Both the position numbers and the translations under genes were made by a program. Below the pieces are notes generated by a model. The model did no database searches, was not told the origin of the DNA, and was given only the letters and a program-made list of their open reading frames with translations. From DASWJQ01 sp036397095 (GTDB lineage Bacteria > Chloroflexota > Anaerolineae > Anaerolineales > E44-bin32), in NCBI GenBank assembly GCA_036397095.1, contig DASWJQ010000072.1, positions 1-29,404 on the forward strand: DNA of 29,404 nt. Reading direction: 5' to 3'. This document shows positions 22,800-29,404 of the stretch, piece by piece. Positions within the stretch are counted from its first letter, which is position 1. The number at the start of each line of letters is the position of its first letter.

Positions 22800-23249
22800 G
22801 TGGACAGAATCCGAGCGTTGGTTATCGACGAGCACATCGAAGTTCGTAAGGCTCTAACCTCACGGCTGAGCAACTGCGATGATTTGCTGGTCCTGCCGGC
22901 GGCCAGCTCACTGCAGCAGGGGCTGGACCTGGCCACCGAGCACAGCCCGGACGTGGTCCTGCTTGGCTTGCCTGTTGTGCATCAGGGCCGCGACTTGGCC
23001 GGCATCGGTCAGCTGGCAGCAACACTGGCCGGCAGCGGTGCCGCCCTATTGGTTCTGACCACCTATGCGGACGAGGACGACCGCAAGACCATCCTGCTGG
23101 CCGGGGCCCGGCGCTACCTGCTCAAGGACATTGACACCGGCCATTTGCTGGAGGAGATCCGACGAGCGCTTACCGAATCGGCCGCCTACGCACGGCGGCC
23201 GCGGGCCGGGCACAACCCGAAGAGCGGGCATTTGCCGCGCGAAGGCTGA
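22800..23249 (+). CDS. Receiver-only protein lacking the phospho-acceptor Asp (pseudo-receiver)
   Basis: A 149-residue protein consisting of one CheY-like receiver (about 3-120) and a basic tail with no DNA-binding domain. It keeps the acidic pair (Asp10-Glu11), Thr87 in 'LVLTTYADEDD' and Lys109 in 'RYLLKD', but the acceptor position reads 'PDVVLLGLPVV', with Gly56 in place of Asp. It cannot be phosphorylated in the normal way. The sequence around 'LTTYADED' and 'GARRYLLKDI' is close to NarL-type receivers, so it may have derived from a regulator that lost its HTH. GTG 22800 has GAGG upstream. It is 42 bp before formate-THF ligase and may share its transcript. It might titrate or bind a partner in the DevRS-like pathway. 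Confidence 0.8.
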   Translation: MDRIRALVIDEHIEVRKALTSRLSNCDDLLVLPAASSLQQGLDLATEHSPDVVLLGLPVVHQGRDLAGIGQLAATLAGSGAALLVLTTYADEDDRKTILLAGARRYLLKDIDTGHLLEEIRRALTESAAYARRPRAGHNPKSGHLPREG

Positions 23250-23291
23250 GACGCACAGCTAGTCAAACTACATCCTGAGAGGGAGCACACG

Positions 23292-25199
23292 ATGACTACC
23301 GACAGCACGCTGGCCGGTCGAATGTTGCCGGTGGACATAATTGTCCCTTCGGATATCGAGATCGCCCAGGCGGCCAGCCTGCGACCGATCACCGAGATCG
23401 CCGCCGAAGCCGGCCTGGCACCTTATGAGCTCGAACAGCATGGCCCATATATGGCCAAGGTTCGGCTAGAGGTGCTCGACCGTCTCCGGTCGGTCGCCGA
23501 TGGCAAGTATGTCTTGGTGACCGCCATCACCCCGACTCCCTTGGGCGAAGGCAAGAGCACCACCATGGTCGGCCTGAGCCAGGCGCTTGGCGCCCACCTC
23601 GGTTTGCGCACCTTCACCTGTATCCGCCAGCCAAGCCAAGGGCCGACCTTTGGCATCAAGGGTGGCGCCGCCGGGGGCGGCTTCAGCCAGGTCGTGCCGA
23701 TGGAGGACTTCAATCTTCACCTGACGGGCGACATTCATGCGGTGACGGCGGCCAACAACCTGCTGGCGGCGGCCATCGACAGCCGTATGTACCACGAATC
23801 CCGCCAGTCGGATGAAGCCCTGTTCAACCGGCTGCTTCCGCCGGGCCCCGACGGCTGCCGCCAACTCACGCCCTGGATGAAGCGGCGCCTGGAGCGGCAC
23901 GGCATTGACAAGGATGACCCGGATGAGTTGACGGCGGACGAACGACGCGTCCTGGTCCGATTAGATATCGACCCCGACAGCCTGAATTGGCGCCGGGTTC
24001 TCGACACCAATGACCGCATGCTGCGCGGCATCACGATCGGTCAGGGGACGGCCGAACACGGGTTCACGCGCCAGACCGGCTTCGATATTACCGTCGCCAG
24101 CGAAGTGATGGCGATCCTGGCGCTGGCCACCGATCTGCAGGACATGCGCCAGCGTTTTGGCCGGATTGTTGTCGGCCGGACCCGCGAAGGTCATCCGGTA
24201 ACTGCCGACGATATTGGCGCCGCCGGCGCCATGGCAGTGCTGATGCGCGATGCGATCAAGCCAACTCTGATGCAAACGCTCGAGCACACGGCCGTGTTCG
24301 TCCACGCCGGCCCATTCGCCAACATCGCCCATGGCAACAGTTCAATCATTGCCGACCGCATCGCACTAAAGCTGGCCGACTATGTCGTGACCGAGGCCGG
24401 TTTCGGCGCCGATATTGGCATGGAGAAGTTCTTCGATATCAAGTGCCGGGCCTCCGGCCTGGTGCCCAACGTCGTCGTCTTGGTCGCCACCATCCGGGCC
24501 CTCAAAATGCACGGCGGCGGTCCCACTGTGGTGGCGGGGCAGCCGTTGGATGCCGCCTACCAGCAGGAGGACCTCCATTTGCTCGAGGCCGGCCTTGCCA
24601 ACCTGAAACACCACATCCGCAGTGCCAGGCTGTACGGCATTCCCGTCGTCGTCGCACTCAACTGGTTTGCCCACGACACACCGGCCGAGATCGAGCTGGT
24701 TCGCCAGGCAGCTCTCGAGGCTGGCGCCGAGGCCGCCGTCCCGACAACCCACTGGGCCGAGGGCGGCGCCGGGGCGTTGGCCCTGGCGGAGGCCGTGGTG
24801 GCCGCCGCCAGCCTGCCGAGCAAGTTCGATTTTCTGTATCCGCTTGAAGCTTCGATCAAGGAAAAGATTGAGCGTATCTGTACCGAAATCTACGGCGCAG
24901 ACGGCGTCGATTATGAGCCCGAGGCCGAGGCCAAGATCCAGGCCTTCACCGAAATGGGTTTCGACAAGCTGCCGATCTGCATGGCCAAGACCCACTTAAG
25001 CCTGAGCCACGATCCAAGCCTCAAAGGTGTGCCGCAGGGCTTCCGGGTACCAATCCGCGACGTGCGCGCTTCGGTGGGTTCCGGCTTTATTTATCCGCTG
25101 GTCGGCGCCATGAGCACGATGCCCGGGCTGCCAACACGTCCGGCTTACATGGACGTCGATCTCGACCCGGAAACCGGCCAGGTCGTCGGATTGTTCTAA
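23292..25199 (+). CDS. fhs: Formate-tetrahydrofolate ligase (long form)
   Basis: A 635-residue enzyme that makes 10-formyl-THF from formate, THF and ATP, the entry point for one-carbon units and of the methyl branch in acetogenic-type pathways. The P-loop-like 'TPLGEGKSTT' (82-91), 'REP/RQPSQGPTFGIKGGAAGG' region, 'DAIKPTLMQTLEHT', 'HAGPFANIAHGNSS' and 'MAKTHLSLSHDPS' are diagnostic. It is about 75 residues longer than usual bacterial enzymes (near 560), mainly through an insert at about 170-230 after 'LLAAAIDSRMYHE', resembling the eukaryotic C1-THF synthase domain. The C-terminus 'MPGLPTRPAYMDVDLDPETG' likewise matches that type. GGAG lies upstream of ATG 23292. A terminator follows 180 bp downstream. 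No folD or formate dehydrogenase is in the window. Confidence 0.97.
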   Translation: MTTDSTLAGRMLPVDIIVPSDIEIAQAASLRPITEIAAEAGLAPYELEQHGPYMAKVRLEVLDRLRSVADGKYVLVTAITPTPLGEGKSTTMVGLSQALGAHLGLRTFTCIRQPSQGPTFGIKGGAAGGGFSQVVPMEDFNLHLTGDIHAVTAANNLLAAAIDSRMYHESRQSDEALFNRLLPPGPDGCRQLTPWMKRRLERHGIDKDDPDELTADERRVLVRLDIDPDSLNWRRVLDTNDRMLRGITIGQGTAEHGFTRQTGFDITVASEVMAILALATDLQDMRQRFGRIVVGRTREGHPVTADDIGAAGAMAVLMRDAIKPTLMQTLEHTAVFVHAGPFANIAHGNSSIIADRIALKLADYVVTEAGFGADIGMEKFFDIKCRASGLVPNVVVLVATIRALKMHGGGPTVVAGQPLDAAYQQEDLHLLEAGLANLKHHIRSARLYGIPVVVALNWFAHDTPAEIELVRQAALEAGAEAAVPTTHWAEGGAGALALAEAVVAAASLPSKFDFLYPLEASIKEKIERICTEIYGADGVDYEPEAEAKIQAFTEMGFDKLPICMAKTHLSLSHDPSLKGVPQGFRVPIRDVRASVGSGFIYPLVGAMSTMPGLPTRPAYMDVDLDPETGQVVGLF

Positions 25200-25377
25200 C
25201 CGGCTGCGAGCATGCCGGGTCACAGCCGGGGTTGTGACATTCGGCACTAGGCGGGGGCAGTCAGCCCGCGCAGAATAGCCTTGGGGGTTGGTGCGGCGGC
25301 CAGCGTTCATTGCCGTTTCAAAGCCGCTGGCTGGCGCGCCTGCCAACTCCCGCTTGCCATCATCTCCTTCTCCCAGG

Positions 25378-25419
25378 CTGCGCTCAGGTTCCGCCAGGAT
25401 CCTGGGCGCAGTCCTTTTT
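25378..25419 (+). terminator. Intrinsic terminator (or attenuator)
   Basis: An 11-bp stem with one G-U pair forms between CTGCGCTCAGG (25378-25388) and CCTGGGCGCAG (25401-25411), closing a 12-base loop, followed after three bases by TTTTT (25415-25419). This is the best Rho-independent terminator in the window. It would end fhs transcription with a long 3' tail, or act as an attenuator if a promoter lies in 25200-25370. A CCAGGATCCTGG palindrome overlaps loop and right arm and could form a competing structure. Confidence 0.7.
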
Positions 25420-25430
25420 CCCTGCCTCGA

Positions 25431-25460
25431 TTGTCCGCCAGCCGGGCGGCATGCTAGACT
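25431..25460 (+). promoter_or_regulatory. Candidate promoter for the aldehyde dehydrogenase gene
   Basis: TTGTCC (25431-25436) and TAGACT (25455-25460) are separated by 18 bases, each matching four of six sigma-70-type consensus bases. It lies directly after the terminator and would give a leader of roughly 50 bases to ATG 25520. Confidence 0.4.
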
Positions 25461-25519
25461 TCGGCTGTCCGGTTGGCCGAGCCGGCGTCCACCCCGCACT
25501 CACATTTGAGGAGTCGAGC

Positions 25520-27025
25520 ATGACGGGCATTCCAACCGATGTCGAGCTGACCAAGGCGACCCACACCTTTCTTGACCAGGGGCCTAAACGGCTCCTGATC
25601 GGCGGCGAGTGGGTTGAAGCCAGCCAGGGCGGTACGTTCGAGACGTTCAATCCCGCCAATGGACGGCCGCTGGCCCAAATCGCTTTGGCAACAGCTGCCG
25701 ACGTCGACGCGGCGGCGGCCGCTGCCCGCCAGGCCCTGACCGAAGGGCCGTGGTCCAAGATGAGTGGCGCCGACCGGGGCGAGTTGCTGTGGAAGCTGGG
25801 CGAGTTGATTCTGGTCCACGCCGACGAGCTGGCCGAACTCGAGACGCTCGACAACGGCAAGCCACTGCGTGTCTCGCGCCGCGGGGATGTGCCGTTCGCC
25901 GCCAAGCATTTCAAGTACTACGCCGGCTGGGCCAGCAAACTCGAAGGCGCCAGCATACCTGTTTCGATTCCCGACAAATTCGTCTACACGCTGCGCGAGC
26001 CAATGGGCGTCGTGGGCCTGATCATCCCATGGAACTTTCCGCTGTTGATGGCCGCCTGGAAATTGGCGCCCGCCCTGGCGGTGGGCAACACCACCCTGCT
26101 CAAGCCGGCCGAGGAAACGCCGTTGACGGCTCTGCGCCTGGGTGAACTGGCCATCGAGGCGGGCATGCCGCCGGGCGTGATCAACATCCTGACCGGCCCC
26201 GGGACCCCCACCGGCGCCGCTATCAGCGGCCACATGCAAATCGACAAAGTGTCCTTTACCGGCTCGACCGAAGTCGGCCGGGTCATTATGCAGGCAGCCG
26301 CCGAGAGCAATCTGAAGAAGATCAGCCTGGAACTTGGCGGCAAGTCACCCAATGTGATCTTTGCCGATGCCGACCTTGAATCGGCAATCAAAGGAGCCCA
26401 TTGGGCGTGTTTCAGCAGCACCGGTCAGGAATGCACTGCCGGCACGCGGCTGTTCGTCGAGAGATCGGTCTATGACCAGGTGGTCGAGGGGCTGGTCGAG
26501 GTGGCGGGCAGCGTCCGGGTCGGCCCAGGCTTCGCCGACAAAGTCCATCTGGGCCCGATCATTTCGGAGCGGCAGCTCGAGAGAATTATGGGTTATGTCG
26601 ACGAGGCGAGGCAAGGCCCAGCCGAGTTGTTGGCCGGTGGCGAGCGGCTGGGCGGCGAACTGGCCGAAGGCAGCTTTCTCGGTCCAACGATCTTCGCCCA
26701 TGATGATGACTCACTGGCCTTGGTGCAGGAAGAGATCTTTGGCCCGGTGTTGGCCGTGGCCCCCTTTGACGATTGGGACGAGTTGGTGGCACGGGCCAAC
26801 AGCACGCGATACGGCCTGGCAGCCGGCGTGTGGACGACCCATCTGAGCAAAGCGCACCGCTTTGCAGCCGCTGTCAAGGCGGGGACCGTGTGGGTCAACA
26901 GCTACGGGCTCTACGATGCCGCCGCCCCCTACGGTGGCTACAAGCAGAGTGGCTTCGGCCGCGAGATGGGCAAGGACGCCCTCGATCTATACAGCCAGTT
27001 GAAGACAGTGTGGATCGGATTGTAG
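25520..27025 (+). CDS. NAD(P)-dependent aldehyde dehydrogenase
   Basis: A 501-residue member of the ALDH superfamily, oxidising an aldehyde to its acid. Catalytic Cys305 in 'GQECTAGTRL', general base Glu271 in 'LELGGKSPNV', Asn172 in 'IPWNFPLLM', cofactor-binding Lys195 ('LLKPAEETP') with Glu198, and 'FTGSTEVG' (246-253) are all present, so it should be active; the Glu after Lys favours NAD. The sequence style is that of the retinal/betaine-aldehyde-like ALDH group, with substrate open. The frame is open for 210 bases further upstream, but ATG 25520 has GAGGAG upstream and begins a normal-length protein. It has its own candidate promoter and is followed by a large inverted repeat. Confidence 0.95.
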   Translation: MTGIPTDVELTKATHTFLDQGPKRLLIGGEWVEASQGGTFETFNPANGRPLAQIALATAADVDAAAAAARQALTEGPWSKMSGADRGELLWKLGELILVHADELAELETLDNGKPLRVSRRGDVPFAAKHFKYYAGWASKLEGASIPVSIPDKFVYTLREPMGVVGLIIPWNFPLLMAAWKLAPALAVGNTTLLKPAEETPLTALRLGELAIEAGMPPGVINILTGPGTPTGAAISGHMQIDKVSFTGSTEVGRVIMQAAAESNLKKISLELGGKSPNVIFADADLESAIKGAHWACFSSTGQECTAGTRLFVERSVYDQVVEGLVEVAGSVRVGPGFADKVHLGPIISERQLERIMGYVDEARQGPAELLAGGERLGGELAEGSFLGPTIFAHDDDSLALVQEEIFGPVLAVAPFDDWDELVARANSTRYGLAAGVWTTHLSKAHRFAAAVKAGTVWVNSYGLYDAAAPYGGYKQSGFGREMGKDALDLYSQLKTVWIGL

Positions 27026-27028
27026 AAC

Positions 27029-27121
27029 GAATCCAATAACACGAAGACACAAAGACACAACTCAACGGGCCCTTTCCAGTTGGAAACCTTTGAGGCTTAG
27101 TGTCTTCGTGTTATTGGGTTC
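27029..27121. repeat. 22-bp inverted repeat between convergent genes
   Basis: The arms at 27029-27050 and 27100-27121 are reverse complements at 21 of 22 positions, with core CCAATAACACGAAGACAC, and enclose 49 bases that include a second palindrome TTTCCAGTTGGAAA (27074-27087). The element fills the 102-bp space between the aldehyde dehydrogenase and aldo/keto reductase stops. It could fold as a long cruciform or hairpin and end both transcripts, or be a small non-autonomous mobile or REP-like element. No transposase or obvious target duplication is present. Confidence 0.85.
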
Positions 27122-27127
27122 TCGATG

Positions 27128-28108
27128 TCAATCATGCCCCAACACCCGATGGGGTACGTAGGGCGCCTCGAGCGCCTCGATCTCGTCGGGCTCCAGCGCA
27201 ATCGAGGCCGCCGCCACCGCCTGATCCAGATGCTCCATCTTGGTGGCACCGATGATGGGGGCCGCCACCCCCGGCTTGTGCAGCAGCCAAGCCAATGCCA
27301 CCTGTGCCGGGGAAACACCCCGCTGCCCGGCAACCCGCTTGACGGCCTCGACTACCTCGAAATCGGCCTGCTTGTAGTACATCTGGCGAGCGTAATCATC
27401 GGTTCTGGCTCGCTCGGTCGGATCCTGGTCCCCGGGCTGCCGGTTGCCGGCCAAGAAGCCGCGGGCCAACGGGCTCCAGGGGAGCAAGCCAACCCCCTCC
27501 GCCAAGCACAGTGAATTCATCTCGCGCTCTTCCTCGCGGTAGACCAGGTTGTAGTGATTCTGCATGGAGACGAAGCGGGCCCAACCGCGTTGGTCGGAGA
27601 GCGCTAGGGCCCGGGCGAACTGCCACGCGTACATGCTGGAGGCGCCAATGTAGCGTACTCGCCCGCTGCGCACCACGTCGTTAAGCGTTTCGAGCGTTTC
27701 CTCGATCGGCGTGTGATAGTCCCAGCGATGGATCTGGTACAGGTCGACGTAGTCCATCCCTAAGCGCTGAAGCGACCGGTCGATGGCATCCAGGATGTGG
27801 ACCCGAGACAGTCCTCGGTCGTTGGGGGCGTCGCTCATTGGAAAGTAGACTTTGGTGGCAATGACCACGTCCTGGCGGTCGGCCAGTTCGCCGATCGCCC
27901 GGCCCAAGATCTCCTCACTAACACCCCGCGAGTACATATCGGCCGTGTCGAAGAAATTGATCCCGTGCTCCAGCGCCCGCTCGATGAACGGCCTCGACTT
28001 GTCCTCCGGCAGCACCCATGACCGCCAGTTGGGGCTACCATAACTCATCATCCCCAGGCAAATTCGAGAGACGCGTAATCCGGTTCGTCCCAGCCTGACA
28101 AATTCCAT
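27128..28108 (-). CDS. Aldo/keto reductase
   Basis: A 326-residue TIM-barrel oxidoreductase of the AKR superfamily, reducing aldehydes or ketones with NADPH. The catalytic tetrad is visible as Asp54 and Tyr59 ('FFDTADMYSRG'), Lys86 ('IATKVYFP') and His127 ('LYQIHRWDYHTP'). The 'SPLARGFLAG' strand and 'PIIGATKMEHLDQA' NADP-binding end are typical of the YajO/Tas-like bacterial subgroup. ATG 28108 is preferred over a start six codons earlier because AAGGAG lies just upstream of it and 'FVRLGRTGLRVS' is the family N-terminus. It is divergent from the GH15 gene across 111 bp. Substrate unknown. Confidence 0.95.
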   Translation of the reverse strand: MEFVRLGRTGLRVSRICLGMMSYGSPNWRSWVLPEDKSRPFIERALEHGINFFDTADMYSRGVSEEILGRAIGELADRQDVVIATKVYFPMSDAPNDRGLSRVHILDAIDRSLQRLGMDYVDLYQIHRWDYHTPIEETLETLNDVVRSGRVRYIGASSMYAWQFARALALSDQRGWARFVSMQNHYNLVYREEEREMNSLCLAEGVGLLPWSPLARGFLAGNRQPGDQDPTERARTDDYARQMYYKQADFEVVEAVKRVAGQRGVSPAQVALAWLLHKPGVAAPIIGATKMEHLDQAVAAASIALEPDEIEALEAPYVPHRVLGHD

Positions 28109-28219
28109 CCCGGTCTCCTTGAACAACGCAGCTACAGCTCAAGCATTCTAGCCAACCGGCCCGACAGAACGCACATGGTATCCTAGCCCTCGAACCCGGC
28201 TCGCCAGCGGAAAGCCCAA

Positions 28220-29404
28220 ATGGCCTATCAACCGATTGAGAACTACGGGATTATCGGTGACCGCCATTCCGTCGCCCTCGTTGGCATGGATGGTTCGATC
28301 GATTTCATGTGCTACCCGGAGTTCGACTCGCCCTCAATCTTCGCCCGCATTCTTGACGATGACATAGGCGGCCATTTCTCTATCCAACCGCTGATCGAAC
28401 ACGGCAAGCGCCGCCAGCTCTACTTACCTGACACCAACATCCTGCTCACACGCTTTCTGGCCGACGAAGGCGTGGCCGAAGTGTCCGACTTCATGCCGGT
28501 TGAAGAGGTTGGTCCGGCCCACAATCTCGTCCGCAGGGCCAAGACCGTCCGTGGCGAATTCAGCTTCCGGATGGAATGCAAGCCGGCCTTTGACTATGCC
28601 CGCAGCTCGCATCGCCTCGAGTTGCGCGCCAACCACGCGCTGTTCGTGCCCGACACCGACGGGCTTTCGCCCCTACGGCTGTGGTCCAGCGTGCCGCTGC
28701 AGGCCCAAGAGGGCGCGGCCGTCGCTGAGTTCACCCTGACCGACGGCCAGACAGCCAGCTTCGTCCTCGAAGGCGCCGACGACCCGTCCTCTCCGGCCCA
28801 ACATGACGACTACGTGCCTGCGGCGTTCAAAGCGACCGTCAACTATTGGCGTCGCTGGATCGGCCAATCGAACTACCATGGCCGTTGGCGGGAAATGGTC
28901 AACCGCTCAGCCCTGACGCTGAAACTCCTGACCTCGGCCAAACATGGCACCATCGTGGCCGCCCCTACCTTTGGGCTGCCCGAGAACATCGGGGGCGTCC
29001 GTAATTGGGACTACCGCTACACCTGGATCCGGGACGCCTCGTTCACACTGTACGCCCTGATCCGCCTTGGCTATACGCAGGAAGCTGCTGAATTCATGAC
29101 CTGGATCGAGGATCGCTCCAAGGATCTCAATCCAGATGGATCGCTCCAGACGATGTACGCCATCGACGGGGGCAAGAACCTCGAAGAGCACAGTCTGGAC
29201 CATCTTGCCGGTTATCGCGGCTCACGCCCGGTGCGCATTGGGAACGCGGCCTACAATCAGCTCCAGCTTGATATCTACGGGGAGCTGATGGACTCGGCCT
29301 ACCTTTACGACAAGCACGGTGAAATTGTCTCCCATGACCTGTGGGCCAACTTGACCCGGCTGATTGACTGGGTGTGCGACAACTGGGACCAGCCCGACCA
29401 AGGC
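28220..29404 (+). CDS. Glycoside hydrolase family 15 protein (glucoamylase-like), 5' part
   Basis: The first 395 residues of a GH15 enzyme run off the right edge in frame. 'IENYGIIGDRHSVALVGMDG' opens the protein, an N-terminal beta-sandwich occupies about 1-215, and the (alpha/alpha)6 catalytic barrel begins near 235 with 'TFGLPENIGGVRNWDYRYTW' followed by Ile-Arg-Asp (residues up to about 272). The proton-donor and base Glu residues of the family lie beyond the window. GH15 members hydrolyse terminal alpha-linked glucose in starch, glycogen, isomalto-oligosaccharides or trehalose; this short bacterial type lacks a visible signal peptide and is probably cytoplasmic, so storage glucan or trehalose is likelier than external starch. 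ATG 28220 has only a weak GGAAAG ribosome site; TATCCT at 28179-28184 could be a -10. Confidence 0.93.
   Translation, partial: MAYQPIENYGIIGDRHSVALVGMDGSIDFMCYPEFDSPSIFARILDDDIGGHFSIQPLIEHGKRRQLYLPDTNILLTRFLADEGVAEVSDFMPVEEVGPAHNLVRRAKTVRGEFSFRMECKPAFDYARSSHRLELRANHALFVPDTDGLSPLRLWSSVPLQAQEGAAVAEFTLTDGQTASFVLEGADDPSSPAQHDDYVPAAFKATVNYWRRWIGQSNYHGRWREMVNRSALTLKLLTSAKHGTIVAAPTFGLPENIGGVRNWDYRYTWIRDASFTLYALIRLGYTQEAAEFMTWIEDRSKDLNPDGSLQTMYAIDGGKNLEEHSLDHLAGYRGSRPVRIGNAAYNQLQLDIYGELMDSAYLYDKHGEIVSHDLWANLTRLIDWVCDNWDQPDQG

Larger units (their letters stand above)
25200..25519 (+). other. 320-bp spacer between formate-THF ligase and aldehyde dehydrogenase
   Basis: No gene is supported here, although the aldehyde dehydrogenase frame stays open through its right part. 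It holds a small hairpin just after the fhs stop (GTCACA 25219-25224 with TGTGAC 25233-25238), a strong terminator-like hairpin at 25378-25419, a candidate promoter at 25431-25460, and GAGGAG before ATG 25520. Confidence 0.6.

Noticed and set aside
23250..23291. Possible folate riboswitch before formate-THF ligase
   Set aside because: Only 42 bases separate it from the previous gene, too little for a THF aptamer, and no such fold is apparent.
25310..25519. Upstream extension of the aldehyde dehydrogenase frame
   Set aside because: The extension runs through the terminator and candidate promoter, has no ALDH-like sequence, and ATG 25520 has GAGGAG upstream.

Overview
The window is GC-rich, gene-dense bacterial DNA with short intergenic gaps and mixed ATG/GTG/TTG starts. 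It suggests a member of the Chloroflexota (Anaerolineae-like). The reasons are NarL-type two-component systems whose kinases carry a membrane element ending in 'RLYxIDLIxxRxLVY', GAF-rich sensors, a long formate-THF ligase and a purine-rich GATAGG-type repeat. This assignment is inference; there is no rRNA, tRNA, CRISPR array or transposase to support it.

Layout. (1) 1-6550, + strand: the tail of an unknown gene, a membrane sulfatase/phosphotransferase-like protein, a Tat-exported solute-binding lipoprotein without any permease, a Cache sensor fused to a SpoIIE/PP2C domain that has lost most metal ligands, and a PDZ-like/multi-TM/GAF protein shaped like a histidine kinase without its kinase. 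The last three are tightly packed and look like one unusual signalling operon. (2) 6688-6711: a hairpin between convergent operons. (3) 12300-6739, - strand: a small membrane protein, an Asp-box beta-propeller, a 1091-residue histidine kinase with two tandem membrane modules, and its NarL-type regulator. (4) 12601-13889, +: a SAM methyltransferase and an OsmC-like protein that runs into a purine-only repeat. (5) 17033-14168, -: CBS-pair protein, alanine dehydrogenase and acetyl-CoA hydrolase/CoA-transferase as an operon, with a CRP-like palindrome upstream. (6) 19584-17146, -: a P1B-4-like metal ATPase preceded by a TTAGGT-AC-ACCTAA palindrome. (7) 19795-22153, +: a DevR/DevS-like response regulator and GAF-GAF kinase, the regulator apparently made from a leaderless mRNA. 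(8) 22592-22150, -: a CBS-pair gene broken by a one-base frameshift, and at 22800 a receiver-only protein that lacks the phospho-acceptor Asp. (9) 23292-27025, +: formate-THF ligase with a eukaryote-like insert, an intrinsic terminator, and an aldehyde dehydrogenase. (10) 27029-27121: a large inverted repeat, then an aldo/keto reductase (-) and the 5' part of a GH15 glycosidase (+) that leaves the window.

How they fit together: the region is dominated by signal transduction. Two complete phosphorelay pairs sit beside three signalling proteins that keep the fold but appear to have lost chemistry (pseudophosphatase, kinase-less sensor, pseudo-receiver). The metabolic genes (alanine dehydrogenase, CoA-transferase, formate-THF ligase, ALDH, GH15) suggest a heterotroph that ferments or respires amino acids and glucans. 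The DevRS-like pair, CBS proteins and alanine dehydrogenase resemble functions linked to redox or oxygen limitation in other bacteria, but that link is inference.
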